From: an uncultured Collinsella sp.
GTDB lineage: Bacteria; Actinomycetota; Coriobacteriia; Coriobacteriales; Coriobacteriaceae
Length of the DNA: 16,741 bases
NCBI GenBank assembly: GCA_900549555.1
Contig: UROO01000038.1
Location: 1 to 16,741, forward strand
Direction of reading: 5' to 3'
Notes under the pieces: generated by a model
The model's input: only the letters and a program-made list of their open reading frames with translations
The model's database searches: none
What the model was told of the DNA's origin: nothing
Translations under genes and position numbers: made by a program
In this document: positions 7,959-14,634 of the stretch, in pieces
Layout: every line of letters begins with the position of its first letter
Numbering within the stretch: the first letter of the stretch is position 1

Positions 7959-7980
7959 ACGACTAGTCGTTTGGGACAGT
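7941..7980. repeat. Palindromic repeat at the hisE stop codon
   Basis: A perfect 16-base palindrome AAACGACTAGTCGTTT lies at 7957-7972. It is flanked by similar GGGGACGTTC (7945-7954) and GGGACAGTC (7973-7981). The TAA of hisE (7956-7958) is partly inside it. The GGGGAC start resembles the repeat at 4621, which suggests related interspersed elements. It could fold as an 8-base-pair stem with no loop in DNA, or a shorter stem in RNA, and may help end the his transcript. Confidence 0.6.
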
Positions 7981-8224
7981 CTTTGCCGACGCTGCCAAAT
8001 AACCTGCCCAATTACTACGATGAAACTGGATCTGCTGACCACATGTCGGTTTTGAGCAAATCGTCAACGCTTCTACCTGCGGTTTTATTTTCCGCATTAA
8101 GCCGATGGTCGGGGGTTTGCGGTTCATCGTAGTAAACGGGCGTTCTTTTTGGCGGGCGGTGTTGCACGGGCGTCGGTGGTGAGCAAAACGACCTGTTTTC
8201 CTCCGTCCCCAACGGATCAAATAG
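7981..8224. other. Non-coding spacer with a 13-bp inverted repeat
   Basis: No convincing gene is present. TTACTACGATGAA (8012-8024) recurs inverted and exact as TTCATCGTAGTAA (8123-8135), enclosing about 98 bases. Inside that lies a small hairpin, TGCGG (8078-8082) with CCGCA (8092-8096), around a T-rich loop. A 65-codon minus-strand frame at 8015-8212 crosses the region but lacks family similarity that I can see. The stretch is less GC-rich than the genes on either side. It may be the remnant of a mobile repeat. Confidence 0.5.
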
Positions 8225-8293
8225 AAGTTGCGGTGGAATAGTTCTTGTTTGACGGTCTTAGGGCTATAAACAGGAACTATTTCACCGCAACTT
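8225..8293. repeat. Long hairpin element, copy 1 (between convergent hisE and histidinol-phosphatase)
   Basis: Arms of 26 bases (8225-8250 and 8268-8293) are inverted repeats. All 26 pairs are Watson-Crick or G-U when read as plus-strand RNA, around a 17-base loop. The arm starts AAGTTGCGGTGGAATAGTTC, and the segment ATAAACAGGA starts at the loop edge. A second, diverged copy lies at 16420-16490. Both copies sit just past the ends of genes. No U-run follows, so if it stops transcription it is not by the classic intrinsic mechanism. Confidence 0.85.
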
Positions 8294-8305
8294 ATGAAGG
8301 GATGG

Positions 8306-9217
8306 CTAGGCGAGGGGCGTGGGCTCCCATTCGCCGGTGAGGTGGGGGATGTCGAAGGTTCGATAGCCGCAGTCGTAGGCGTGGGCCTGGGCCTCGCGGA
8401 TGTTCCAGCAGATATCGCAGGCGCGGTGCGCGTCCGAGCCAAAGGTAATGGGCACCTCGGCATGGGCAAAGCAACGCAAAAGACCGGTCGCGGGGTAGTA
8501 GTCGTCGAGCCCCTTGCGCGGCGCGGCCGTCGAGACCTCAACGCGGCGGCCCGTATCGTGCGTGCACTCGGCCATCTGCTCCCAGAATGGCGCGGGGTCA
8601 AAGTCGGGCGCAAAGCCTTCCTTCGAAAAGCGCATGACCAGGTCGGGGTGGGCCATTACATCAAAGTTAAGCGGGCTTTCACAGGCGCGGCACCAGTCAT
8701 CGACGTAGCGCTCCCACACGCCGCGCACGCCCAGGTTTTCCCAAACGTGCAGGTTGGTGTCATCGTCGATCCAACCGCAGCTCGAATCGGGCGTGTCGGG
8801 ACGAGCGACGTTTTCCGTTCCCGCCGTACCCGCGGCACCGGCCATGATATCGCCGGGGTCGCCAATCCAGTGCACGCTGCCCAAGCGCACCACGGCGCCC
8901 TGGGACCAGCGCTCTACCAAGGGCTCGCAACCTTCGTACCAATCGCATTCAAAGCCATAGATAAGCTCGAGCTCCGGCGCAATCTGCGCGGCAAGCTTGC
9001 GGGCGTCCTCAAAAGCCAAGCGATGTGCCGGCAGGTCGCCCTCGACAACCTGCACTTCGCAGTTGGCGTCCATGCTGGCGGGTAGGGTGAGGTGGTCAGT
9101 CGAGACCATGACGCGGCACCCGGCCGCAGCAGCGGCGCGAACGTTGTCCTCAAACGAGGCGTGCCCGTCCGAAAACGAGGTGTGGGTATGGCAATCGACC
9201 AGCGGGCAAGCAGGCAT
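8306..9217 (-). CDS. hisJ: PHP-type histidinol-phosphatase
   Basis: This enzyme removes phosphate from histidinol phosphate, the step before HisD. The product is 303 residues in the PHP superfamily. The trinuclear metal site is visible: His10 and His12 in DCHTHTSFSDG with Asp17, then TDH (40-42), Glu90 in GFECDW, His116 in SVHWIGD, His190 in AHPDL, and Asp262 with His264 in GSDAHRA. The start is supported by AAAGGAG 5 bases upstream (complement of 9223-9229). The gene is convergent with the his operon, from which it is separated by 347 bases of repeats. It supplies the only activity missing from the operon, because hisB here lacks a phosphatase half. Symbol use follows B. subtilis and is unrelated to the enteric histidine-binding protein. 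Other PHP phosphoesterases cannot be fully excluded, but location strongly favours this role. Confidence 0.88.
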   Translation of the reverse strand: MPACPLVDCHTHTSFSDGHASFEDNVRAAAAAGCRVMVSTDHLTLPASMDANCEVQVVEGDLPAHRLAFEDARKLAAQIAPELELIYGFECDWYEGCEPLVERWSQGAVVRLGSVHWIGDPGDIMAGAAGTAGTENVARPDTPDSSCGWIDDDTNLHVWENLGVRGVWERYVDDWCRACESPLNFDVMAHPDLVMRFSKEGFAPDFDPAPFWEQMAECTHDTGRRVEVSTAAPRKGLDDYYPATGLLRCFAHAEVPITFGSDAHRACDICWNIREAQAHAYDCGYRTFDIPHLTGEWEPTPLA

Positions 9218-9410
9218 GGCGGCTCCTTTGCGTCAAGCGAATCCGCTCCATTGTAACGGCGCGGCCCTCGATGCGACGAGCGCGCCGGGGTGTCGGTTTC
9301 TTGCGGACAAGGAAAATCGCGCTCATCGCGCTCCGCCACATCCACGCCGCCCGCGATGTGTTAGCGTTTGGGTGAACAAAACGAGCCCGTGCGGAAAGGA
9401 GCCGGACCGT

Positions 9411-9896
9411 ATGCCATGCGATAGCAAATCTCCGCTGTCCCGCGAGACCGATGCGCCCGAGACCATCGTCAAGCTGGAATGCGATATCGACGACGCATCG
9501 CCCGAGGTGCTCGCCTACGCCGCCGACCGCCTGCGCGAGGCGGGCGCCCGCGAGGTGCACTGGCTGCCACTCTACTGCAAGAAGGGTCGCCCCGGCTGGC
9601 AGCTGCAGGTAATCTGCACCCACGAGGATATCGAGTGCCTGCAGACGATTATCTTTTTGGAAACCACGACCAATGCCATCCGCCGCCAGGTTATGGAGCG
9701 CGTTTGCCTGCCGCGCCGATTCGAGCAGGTTACAACGCCTTGGGGCGAGGTATCCGTTAAGGTGGCGACCCTGCCCGACGGCAGCGAGCGTGCGGCGCCC
9801 GAGTACGAAGACTGCTCCCGCCTCGCTCGCGAGCATAACGTGCCGTTCCAGCGCGTGATGCAGGCAGCTCAGAGCGCGGCACTGCGATTTGAATAG
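9411..9896 (+). CDS. larC: LarC C-terminal-domain protein (LarC2-like, stand-alone)
   Basis: LarC inserts nickel into the pincer cofactor of lactate racemase and related enzymes. Here only the C-terminal half is present, as a 161-residue protein. The match is in KLECDIDDASPEVLAYAADR (21-40), REAGAREVHWLPLYCKKGRP (42-61), IFLETTTNAIRRQVMERVCL (81-100), WGEVSVKVA (111-119) and PEYEDCSRLAREHNVPFQRV (130-149), which follows the usual LarC order. In Lactiplantibacillus plantarum LarC is made from larC1 and larC2 by a programmed frameshift. No LarC1, LarB or LarE is found in this window. The ATG is 9 bases after AAAGGAG, but the frame is open upstream, so the start is likely rather than certain. 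It is divergent from the phosphatase and 58 bases ahead of the next gene. Whether it still works in nickel chemistry is unknown. Confidence 0.8.
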   Translation: MPCDSKSPLSRETDAPETIVKLECDIDDASPEVLAYAADRLREAGAREVHWLPLYCKKGRPGWQLQVICTHEDIECLQTIIFLETTTNAIRRQVMERVCLPRRFEQVTTPWGEVSVKVATLPDGSERAAPEYEDCSRLAREHNVPFQRVMQAAQSAALRFE

Positions 9897-9954
9897 CGCG
9901 GCCGGCGACATCCCACGCCCAGCCACATTAGCCCCATCTCGAAAGGATCTCCCC

Positions 9955-10503
9955 ATGAAATACCTCATCGCCTCCGACATTCACGGCTCGGCATATTGGA
10001 CCGAGCGCCTCTGCTCCGCCATCGAGTCCGAGCAGCCCGACCGCATCGTCCTGCTGGGCGACCTGCTCTATCACGGTCCGCGTAACGACCTGCCGCGCGA
10101 CTACGCTCCCAAGCGTGTGATTCCGCTGCTCAATGCCCTGGCCGACCGCATCATCGCGGTGCGCGGCAACTGTGACGCCGAGGTCGACCAGATGGTGCTC
10201 GATTTCCCGGTCATGGCCGACTACGCCACGCTGTTTGACGAGACCGGCCGTGAGCTGTTCCTGACGCACGGCCACGTCTTTGGCGCCGGCATGCACAACA
10301 GCGTCGACCACGCACCCGCGCTGCCCGAGGGCTCCGCGCTCGTCTACGGCCATACGCACATCAAGGTTAACGAGGCAAGCGCCGCGCACCCGGGCCTGTG
10401 GCTCTTCAATCCCGGCAGCGTGAGCATTCCCAAGGACGGTACGCACAGCTACGGCATCTACGAGGGCGGCGCGTTCCGTCACGTGGTCCTGGAGGCGGAA
10501 TAA
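9955..10503 (+). CDS. yfcE: YfcE-type metallophosphoesterase
   Basis: This is a calcineurin-like phosphodiesterase of the YfcE/MJ0936 group, whose members hydrolyse model phosphodiesters with two manganese ions; the natural substrate is not known. The product is 182 residues, normal for the group. All metal ligands are visible: Asp8 and His10 (SDIHGS), Asp36 (LLGDLLYHGP), Asn72 (RGNCD), His105 (LTHGH) and His133 with His135 (YGHTHI). NPGSVSIPKDG (152-162) is the usual closing motif. GAAAGGA (9941-9947) lies 7 bases before the ATG. The stop is only two bases from the mazG start, so the two genes are very likely cotranscribed, possibly with the LarC-like gene upstream. Confidence 0.93.
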   Translation: MKYLIASDIHGSAYWTERLCSAIESEQPDRIVLLGDLLYHGPRNDLPRDYAPKRVIPLLNALADRIIAVRGNCDAEVDQMVLDFPVMADYATLFDETGRELFLTHGHVFGAGMHNSVDHAPALPEGSALVYGHTHIKVNEASAAHPGLWLFNPGSVSIPKDGTHSYGIYEGGAFRHVVLEAE

Positions 10504-10505
10504 CC

Positions 10506-11366
10506 ATGGCGCAGCACATGGCTCAGCAAAATGCCGAGGGTTCGCGCGACCTGTCCACGCTGGTAGACGCATCGGCCGAGCTGCAGCATCTGGTGCAGAC
10601 CATTTGGCGCCTGCGTCAGCCCGACGGCTGCCCGTGGGACCGCGAGCAGACGCACCGCAGCATTGGCAAAAACATGATCGAGGAAGCCTACGAGGCGCTC
10701 GATTGCATCGAGGCCGATGATGCCACGCATCTGCGCGAGGAGCTGGGCGATGTGCTCATGCAAGTAGTACTGCATGCGCAGATTGCGGCGGACGCCGGTG
10801 AGTTTACGCTGGCCGATGTGACACGCGATATCGACGCCAAGCTCATCCGCCGCCACCCACACGTGTTTGGCGATGCGGACGCCGACAGCTCCGACGAGGT
10901 GCTCAAGATCTGGGACGAGGTCAAGCTTGCCGAGAAGGCTGCCAAGGACAAGGCCATGGCGGCGGGCGAGGCTGCGCCCGAGGGTCTGCTCGACGGCGTG
11001 CCCACGCATCTGCCGGCGCTGATGCAGGCGCAGAAGGTGTCGCGCAAGGCGGCTGCCGTGGGCTTTGAGTGGGAGACGGTCCAGGATGTGTGGGACGAGG
11101 TCGCCGAGGAGCGTGCCGAGTTTGAGGCCGAGGCCCCCGGAACGCCCGAGCGCGAGATGGAGTTTGGCGACCTGCTCTTTGCCCTGGTCAACGTTGCGCG
11201 CAAAGAGGGCATCGACGCCGAGAGCGCCCTGCGCGCGAGCACGGCCAAGTTTCGCCGTCGCTGGGCCGCGATGGAGGCCGCCGTGCACGAGGCGGGCGAT
11301 GACCTCGCCGCCTGCTCAACCGCTCAACTCAACGACCTGTGGGACCAAGCAAAAGCAAGCGAGTGA
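10506..11366 (+). CDS. mazG: Nucleoside triphosphate pyrophosphohydrolase MazG
   Basis: MazG cleaves NTPs and dNTPs to monophosphates, clearing damaged nucleotides and influencing (p)ppGpp levels in some bacteria. The product is 286 residues with two MazG domains. The first has CPWDREQTH (42-50), NMIEEAYEALD (56-66) and HLREELGDVLMQVVLHAQ (75-92). A joining segment RRHPHVFGD (115-123) is typical. The second has EVAEERAEF (198-206) and EMEFGDLLFALVNVARK (217-233). The acidic residues for magnesium are intact in both. The start follows GGAGG (10491-10495) inside the upstream phosphoesterase gene. Mycobacteria place mazG close to eno; here an A/T-richer block with an ATPase lies between them. 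The first dozen residues are not conserved-looking, so a start a little downstream is possible. Confidence 0.95.
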   Translation: MAQHMAQQNAEGSRDLSTLVDASAELQHLVQTIWRLRQPDGCPWDREQTHRSIGKNMIEEAYEALDCIEADDATHLREELGDVLMQVVLHAQIAADAGEFTLADVTRDIDAKLIRRHPHVFGDADADSSDEVLKIWDEVKLAEKAAKDKAMAAGEAAPEGLLDGVPTHLPALMQAQKVSRKAAAVGFEWETVQDVWDEVAEERAEFEAEAPGTPEREMEFGDLLFALVNVARKEGIDAESALRASTAKFRRRWAAMEAAVHEAGDDLAACSTAQLNDLWDQAKASE

Positions 11367-11405
11367 GGCCTGCGTCTCTCACGACATCCATTCGTAGAGA
11401 GGTCT

Positions 11406-12773
11406 CTACAAGCAAAAAGCCATATACAACGGAAGATGTGCCAGCTGCGCTTCGGCATCCCACTCGAGTTGTTTAGGGTGCAACACGTAAGCCATCCCAA
11501 TCTTCTTGTTAAAGCGCGCGCGGAATCGGTCGAGGGAGATGGTTCCGTATCTGCGTGGCGACTTAACTTCGATGGGGCTGATGCGCGGCTTTCCGGCGGC
11601 ATTGACATAGGGTCGGGTAACGAGGAAGTCGATTTCCATGCGCTCCTCCCCCTCCTTCTTTCCGCTTTGGAAATAAAAGAAGAGCCTGTGTCCATTGGCC
11701 TTTAGAGATTGGGCAACGTAGTTTTCGGTAAGCATTCCTTCGTTCAATCCGATGTCGCCGCGAAGCACGGCTCTGTAAACGTCTTCATCGGTATCGTTGT
11801 TGTCAGAGAAGGCAAGCGTTACAAGCAGGCCGGTGTCTGCCATGTAGCACTTGAGGGCCGTTTGCTCCATGCTGAGTGAAAGGCCCACACTCGGTTCGCT
11901 TGCGGCATAGCAGATATTGGCAATTCGCGCGTCTGCCAGCCAAAAGAAGGCTTCTTCGTAGGTGCGCATGCGTGCGTTTTTATCAAGTGAGGAAAGCTTG
12001 AATCGTTTTTCGTGCTTAGAGAGCTGACCTGGGATGCCATCGAGTACGGAGACGACTTTGAATTCGTAACCGGTTGCAAAACGAGAGATATCGTTGCGAT
12101 AGAGCTGGACGATTCGGCGCTTCGAAGCGTCGACGGGCGCAAAAGCGCGCTGTTCAACATAGATGGATACCGGCTCAGGCATGCCGCCTACGAGCATGTA
12201 TTCGCGCATAAGGGAGAGCGCTCTGCGATGTAGGGCATCGGGGAGCGGCTTCATCTTGTTAAAACTCATGCGAATGAGATCGGCCAGCCCCTTTTCGTCC
12301 ATGCCCCAAAGAAACTCCTCAAAGTCGAGGGGCTCAAGTTCCAGAGACTCTTCCTCGGATGGGATGACGATATCTTTAATGTTCTGCTTGATGCTGAGCA
12401 GGGATCCAGTTTCGATGTAGTCGTAACGTCCGTCTGCAACGAGATACTTGATGAGTCCGCGTGCTTGCGGGTACATCTGGACCTCGTCAAAGACGATAAG
12501 CGTCTCGTGTTCATAGAGTTTGACGTTATAGAAAACCGAGAGATAGAGGAAGAGCGAGTCGAAGTCAGTGCGATAGTCCTCAAAATATTGCTTAACTTCT
12601 GCAGGTGCTTGAAAGAAATCAATGACAAGGCAGGACTTGTATTCGGTTTCTCCAAACGTGCGGGCAAGCGTGCTCTTGCCGACGCGGCGGGCTCCTTCAA
12701 TAAGAAGTGCTGTTTTACCAGCGCTTTCATGCTTCCATTTTAGTAGTTTGTCATAGGCTTTTCGTTTAAGCAT
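11406..12773 (-). CDS. AAA family ATPase with DUF4143 domain
   Basis: The 455-residue product joins an N-terminal AAA domain to a C-terminal DUF4143 domain, as in the COG1373 group. Walker A is GARRVGKST (27-35) and Walker B is LIVFDE (92-97). A sensor-like ETGS follows at 121-124. The C-terminal part has MADTGLL (311-317), MLTENYVAQSL (347-357) and a nuclease-like signature with Glu350, Asp382 in EIDFLV and Glu402-x-Lys404 in PIEVKS, as in PD-(D/E)XK folds. The cellular role of the group is not settled. The start at 12773 was chosen for its GAGG at 5 bases. A GTG start 48 bases upstream would lie in a repeat. Base use differs from neighbours: by hand count 12481-12540 has 26 G/C of 60, against 43 of 60 at 13741-13800 in eno. 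This suggests horizontal acquisition. No partner gene is visible on the same strand. Confidence 0.93.
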   Translation of the reverse strand: MLKRKAYDKLLKWKHESAGKTALLIEGARRVGKSTLARTFGETEYKSCLVIDFFQAPAEVKQYFEDYRTDFDSLFLYLSVFYNVKLYEHETLIVFDEVQMYPQARGLIKYLVADGRYDYIETGSLLSIKQNIKDIVIPSEEESLELEPLDFEEFLWGMDEKGLADLIRMSFNKMKPLPDALHRRALSLMREYMLVGGMPEPVSIYVEQRAFAPVDASKRRIVQLYRNDISRFATGYEFKVVSVLDGIPGQLSKHEKRFKLSSLDKNARMRTYEEAFFWLADARIANICYAASEPSVGLSLSMEQTALKCYMADTGLLVTLAFSDNNDTDEDVYRAVLRGDIGLNEGMLTENYVAQSLKANGHRLFFYFQSGKKEGEERMEIDFLVTRPYVNAAGKPRISPIEVKSPRRYGTISLDRFRARFNKKIGMAYVLHPKQLEWDAEAQLAHLPLYMAFCL

Positions 12774-12785
12774 GGCTACCTCGTA

Positions 12786-12868
12786 CACGATATCCAGAAC
12801 TTTTATAACCTGATTATGCACGATATCCAGAACTTCAGACCCTTAGAATTGCACGATATCCAGAACTT
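12786..12868. repeat. Three 17-bp direct repeats at 33-bp period upstream of the ATPase
   Basis: CACGATATCCAGAACTT occurs exactly at 12786-12802, 12819-12835 and 12852-12868. The two 16-base spacers differ from each other. Period 33 is close to three helical turns, so bound proteins would lie on one face of DNA. The first copy begins 13 bases from the ATPase start codon. The core contains the palindrome GATATC. These are good candidates for operator or iteron-like sites. A 33-base period also keeps reading frame, so the repeats could be coding remnants. Confidence 0.9.
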
Positions 12869-12874
12869 TGCACG

Positions 12875-13006
12875 ATGCAAAAGCACATTATTGGCTCTTT
12901 CATTCGTAAGCCAGGTAAAGACGGTATGCCGATAGAAGAATTTAATGGGGAGGGGCGACCTCTAGAGATGAATGCTCGATGCAAAAATAAGAGCCCCAAA
13001 GAATGA
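12875..13006 (+). CDS. Possible small ORF or gene remnant (43 residues)
   Basis: An open frame from ATG at 12875 to TGA at 13006 gives a 43-residue peptide that starts MQKHIIGSFIRKPGKDG and continues MPIEEFNGEGRPLEM. It is divergent from the ATPase, with the three direct repeats between them. It has no clear ribosome binding site, and its ATG lies in a small hairpin (12867-12881, TTTGCA with TGCAAA). Composition is balanced and protein-like, but I do not recognise a family. It may be a remnant of a gene that came in with the ATPase. Low confidence that it is expressed. Confidence 0.25.
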   Translation: MQKHIIGSFIRKPGKDGMPIEEFNGEGRPLEMNARCKNKSPKE

Positions 13007-13149
13007 TTTCTCTAATTCATATGTATCCCTCGGCTAACTTAGGGCATAATGCAAAAAGTGCGACATGGCTAACTTACGGAGGCGCACCGATGGTGCACAG
13101 TCGGCCAGTCGCTTGCATCCACTACGTTTCCAAGTGAGAGGGAGACAAC
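13007..13149 (+). promoter_or_regulatory. Upstream region of eno
   Basis: This spacer should hold the eno promoter. The best -10 candidate is CATAAT at 13045-13050; no good -35 is visible. GGCTAACTTA occurs twice, at 13032-13041 and 13067-13076, one on each side of that candidate, which could mark an operator or a leader duplication. CACCGATGGTG near 13085 can form a short stem. The stretch from 12774 to 13149 as a whole holds only the repeats, the small frame and this leader. Confidence 0.35.
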
Positions 13150-14439
13150 ATGAGCGATATTTTGGACGTCTACGGTCGCGAGGTGCTCGACAGCCGCGGC
13201 AACCCCACCGTCGAGGTCGAGGTCGTGCTCGAGGACGGCAGCTTTGGCCGCGCAATGGTGCCTTCGGGTGCTTCGACCGGCGCCTTTGAGGCATGTGAGC
13301 TGCGCGACGGAGACAAGGGTCGCTACCTGGGCAAGGGCGTTTCGCAGGCCGTCGAGCACGTCAACAACGAGTGCGCTAAGGCCGTCGTGGGCCTCGACGC
13401 CTTCGACCAGCGCGCCGTCGATGCCGCACTGATTGCCGCCGACGGTACGCCCAACAAAACCAAGCTCGGCGCCAACGCCATTCTGGGCGTGTCGCTGGCC
13501 GTTGCCCGCGCCGCTGCCGAGTCGGCGGGCCTGTCGCTGTACCAGTACCTGGGCGGCGTTAACGCCCACCTGCTGCCCACGCCTATGATGAACATCCTCA
13601 ACGGCGGCGTGCATGCCGACAACAACGTTGACTTCCAGGAGTTCATGATCATGCCGGTGGGCGCCCCGAGCTTTGCCGAGGGCCTGCGCTGGTGCGCCGA
13701 GGTCTACCACACCCTCAAGGGTGTGCTGCACGAGGCCGGCCTGGGCGGCGGCGTGGGCGACGAGGGCGGCTTTGCGCCCAACCTCAAGACCAATGCCGAG
13801 CCGTTCGAGTACATCACCAAGGCTGTCGAGAAGGCTGGCTTTAAGCCCGGCGTTGACTTCATGTACGCCATGGATCCGGCGTCCACCGAGTTCTACAACG
13901 CCGAGACCGGCATGTACGAGCTCAAGGGCGAGGGCGTTGAGTATACGAGCGCTCAGATGGTCGATTACTGGGAGAAGCTTGTCGACACCTATCCCATCAT
14001 CTCCATCGAGGACGGCATGGCAGAGGAGGACTGGGACGGCTGGGTTGAGCTCACCCGCCGCATTGGCAACAAGGTGCAGCTCGTAGGCGACGACCTGTTC
14101 GTCACCAACACCGAGCGCCTTAAGAAGGGCATCGAGCTGGGCGCCGCCAATGCAATCCTGGTCAAGGTCAACCAGATTGGCACGCTCACCGAGTCGCTCG
14201 AGGCTATCGAGACTGCCAAGGAGGCCGGCTACGCTTGCATCGTGAGTCACCGTTCCGGCGAGACCGAGGACTCCACCATCGCTGACCTGGTCGTGGGTGT
14301 TAACGCCGGCCAGATCAAGTCGGGCGCCCCGTGCCGCAGCGATCGTATTGCCAAGTACAACCAGCTCATCCGCATCGAGGACGAGCTCGAGGGCAGCGCG
14401 CGCTACGCCGGCAAGGCCGCGTTCTACAACATTCGCTAA
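13150..14439 (+). CDS. eno: Enolase
   Basis: Enolase interconverts 2-phosphoglycerate and phosphoenolpyruvate in glycolysis, and is cytosolic. The product is 429 residues, the standard bacterial length. Catalytic Glu205 lies in GDEGGFAP and Lys339 in ILVKVNQIG. Magnesium ligands are Asp242 (AMDPAS), Glu287 (SIEDG) and Asp314 (GDDLF). VPSGASTGAFEA (37-48) is the mobile active-site loop, and SHRSGETED (366-374) with SGAPCRSDRIAKYNQL (391-406) complete the signature. GAGAGGGAG ends 5 bases before the ATG. Codon use is strongly GC-biased, as expected for a highly expressed gene here. It is followed by a strong terminator and then by the division protein and phosphatase genes in the actinobacterial order. 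Confidence 0.99.
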   Translation: MSDILDVYGREVLDSRGNPTVEVEVVLEDGSFGRAMVPSGASTGAFEACELRDGDKGRYLGKGVSQAVEHVNNECAKAVVGLDAFDQRAVDAALIAADGTPNKTKLGANAILGVSLAVARAAAESAGLSLYQYLGGVNAHLLPTPMMNILNGGVHADNNVDFQEFMIMPVGAPSFAEGLRWCAEVYHTLKGVLHEAGLGGGVGDEGGFAPNLKTNAEPFEYITKAVEKAGFKPGVDFMYAMDPASTEFYNAETGMYELKGEGVEYTSAQMVDYWEKLVDTYPIISIEDGMAEEDWDGWVELTRRIGNKVQLVGDDLFVTNTERLKKGIELGAANAILVKVNQIGTLTESLEAIETAKEAGYACIVSHRSGETEDSTIADLVVGVNAGQIKSGAPCRSDRIAKYNQLIRIEDELEGSARYAGKAAFYNIR

Positions 14440-14511
14440 ACGGGCGAATTTGGCGAGGGGGAGGCTGACTCGGTTCCTCCCCGCCTTGGCTGGATGCCGC
14501 AAAGAACTATG

Positions 14512-14543
14512 GGCGCTGGGCCATACGGCTCAGCGCCTTTTTT
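14512..14543 (+). terminator. Rho-independent terminator after eno
   Basis: GGCGCTGGGCC (14512-14522) pairs with GGCTCAGCGCC (14527-14537) through 11 base pairs, one of them G-U, around an ATAC loop. TTTTTT follows at 14538-14543. A second, shorter hairpin (GGGGAGG with CCTCCCC, about 14457-14482) lies between it and the eno stop. This separates eno transcription from the next gene, which has its own promoter candidate. Confidence 0.95.
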
Positions 14544-14582
14544 ATGTCGAGCAAAGGCTGGCGAAGGCGTCGCGGGCGCTCG

Positions 14583-14591
14583 TGCTATAAC
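14583..14591 (+). promoter_or_regulatory. Candidate extended -10 promoter for the ftsB-like/ppx pair
   Basis: TGCTATAAC at 14583-14591 fits an extended -10 element (TGn followed by TATAAC). It lies 43 bases before the proposed start at 14635 and after the eno terminator, where a promoter is needed. No -35 is evident, which is acceptable for extended -10 promoters. In such a GC-rich background the A/T motif stands out. Confidence 0.45.
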
Positions 14592-14634
14592 TAAAGGACT
14601 TAGCGCAAACAAACCTCAACCGCACAAGGCGCAC

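Noticed and set aside
8015..8212. 65-codon minus-strand frame in the spacer after hisE
   Set aside because: The composition looks partly protein-like, but there is no clear ribosome site or family, and it overlaps the inverted-repeat element.
8294..9085. 263-codon plus-strand frame opposite the histidinol-phosphatase
   Set aside because: The minus-strand product has all PHP metal ligands; this frame has none of any family.
12774..12821. Upstream GTG start for the ATPase
   Set aside because: It would begin inside a direct repeat and lacks a ribosome site; the ATG at 12773 has GAGG at 5 bases.
12786..12868. CRISPR array
   Set aside because: Repeats of 17 bases with 16-base spacers are too short, there are only three, and no cas genes are nearby.
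14494..14634. N-terminal extension of the FtsB-like protein
   Set aside because: It would translate through the eno terminator hairpin and the promoter candidate.
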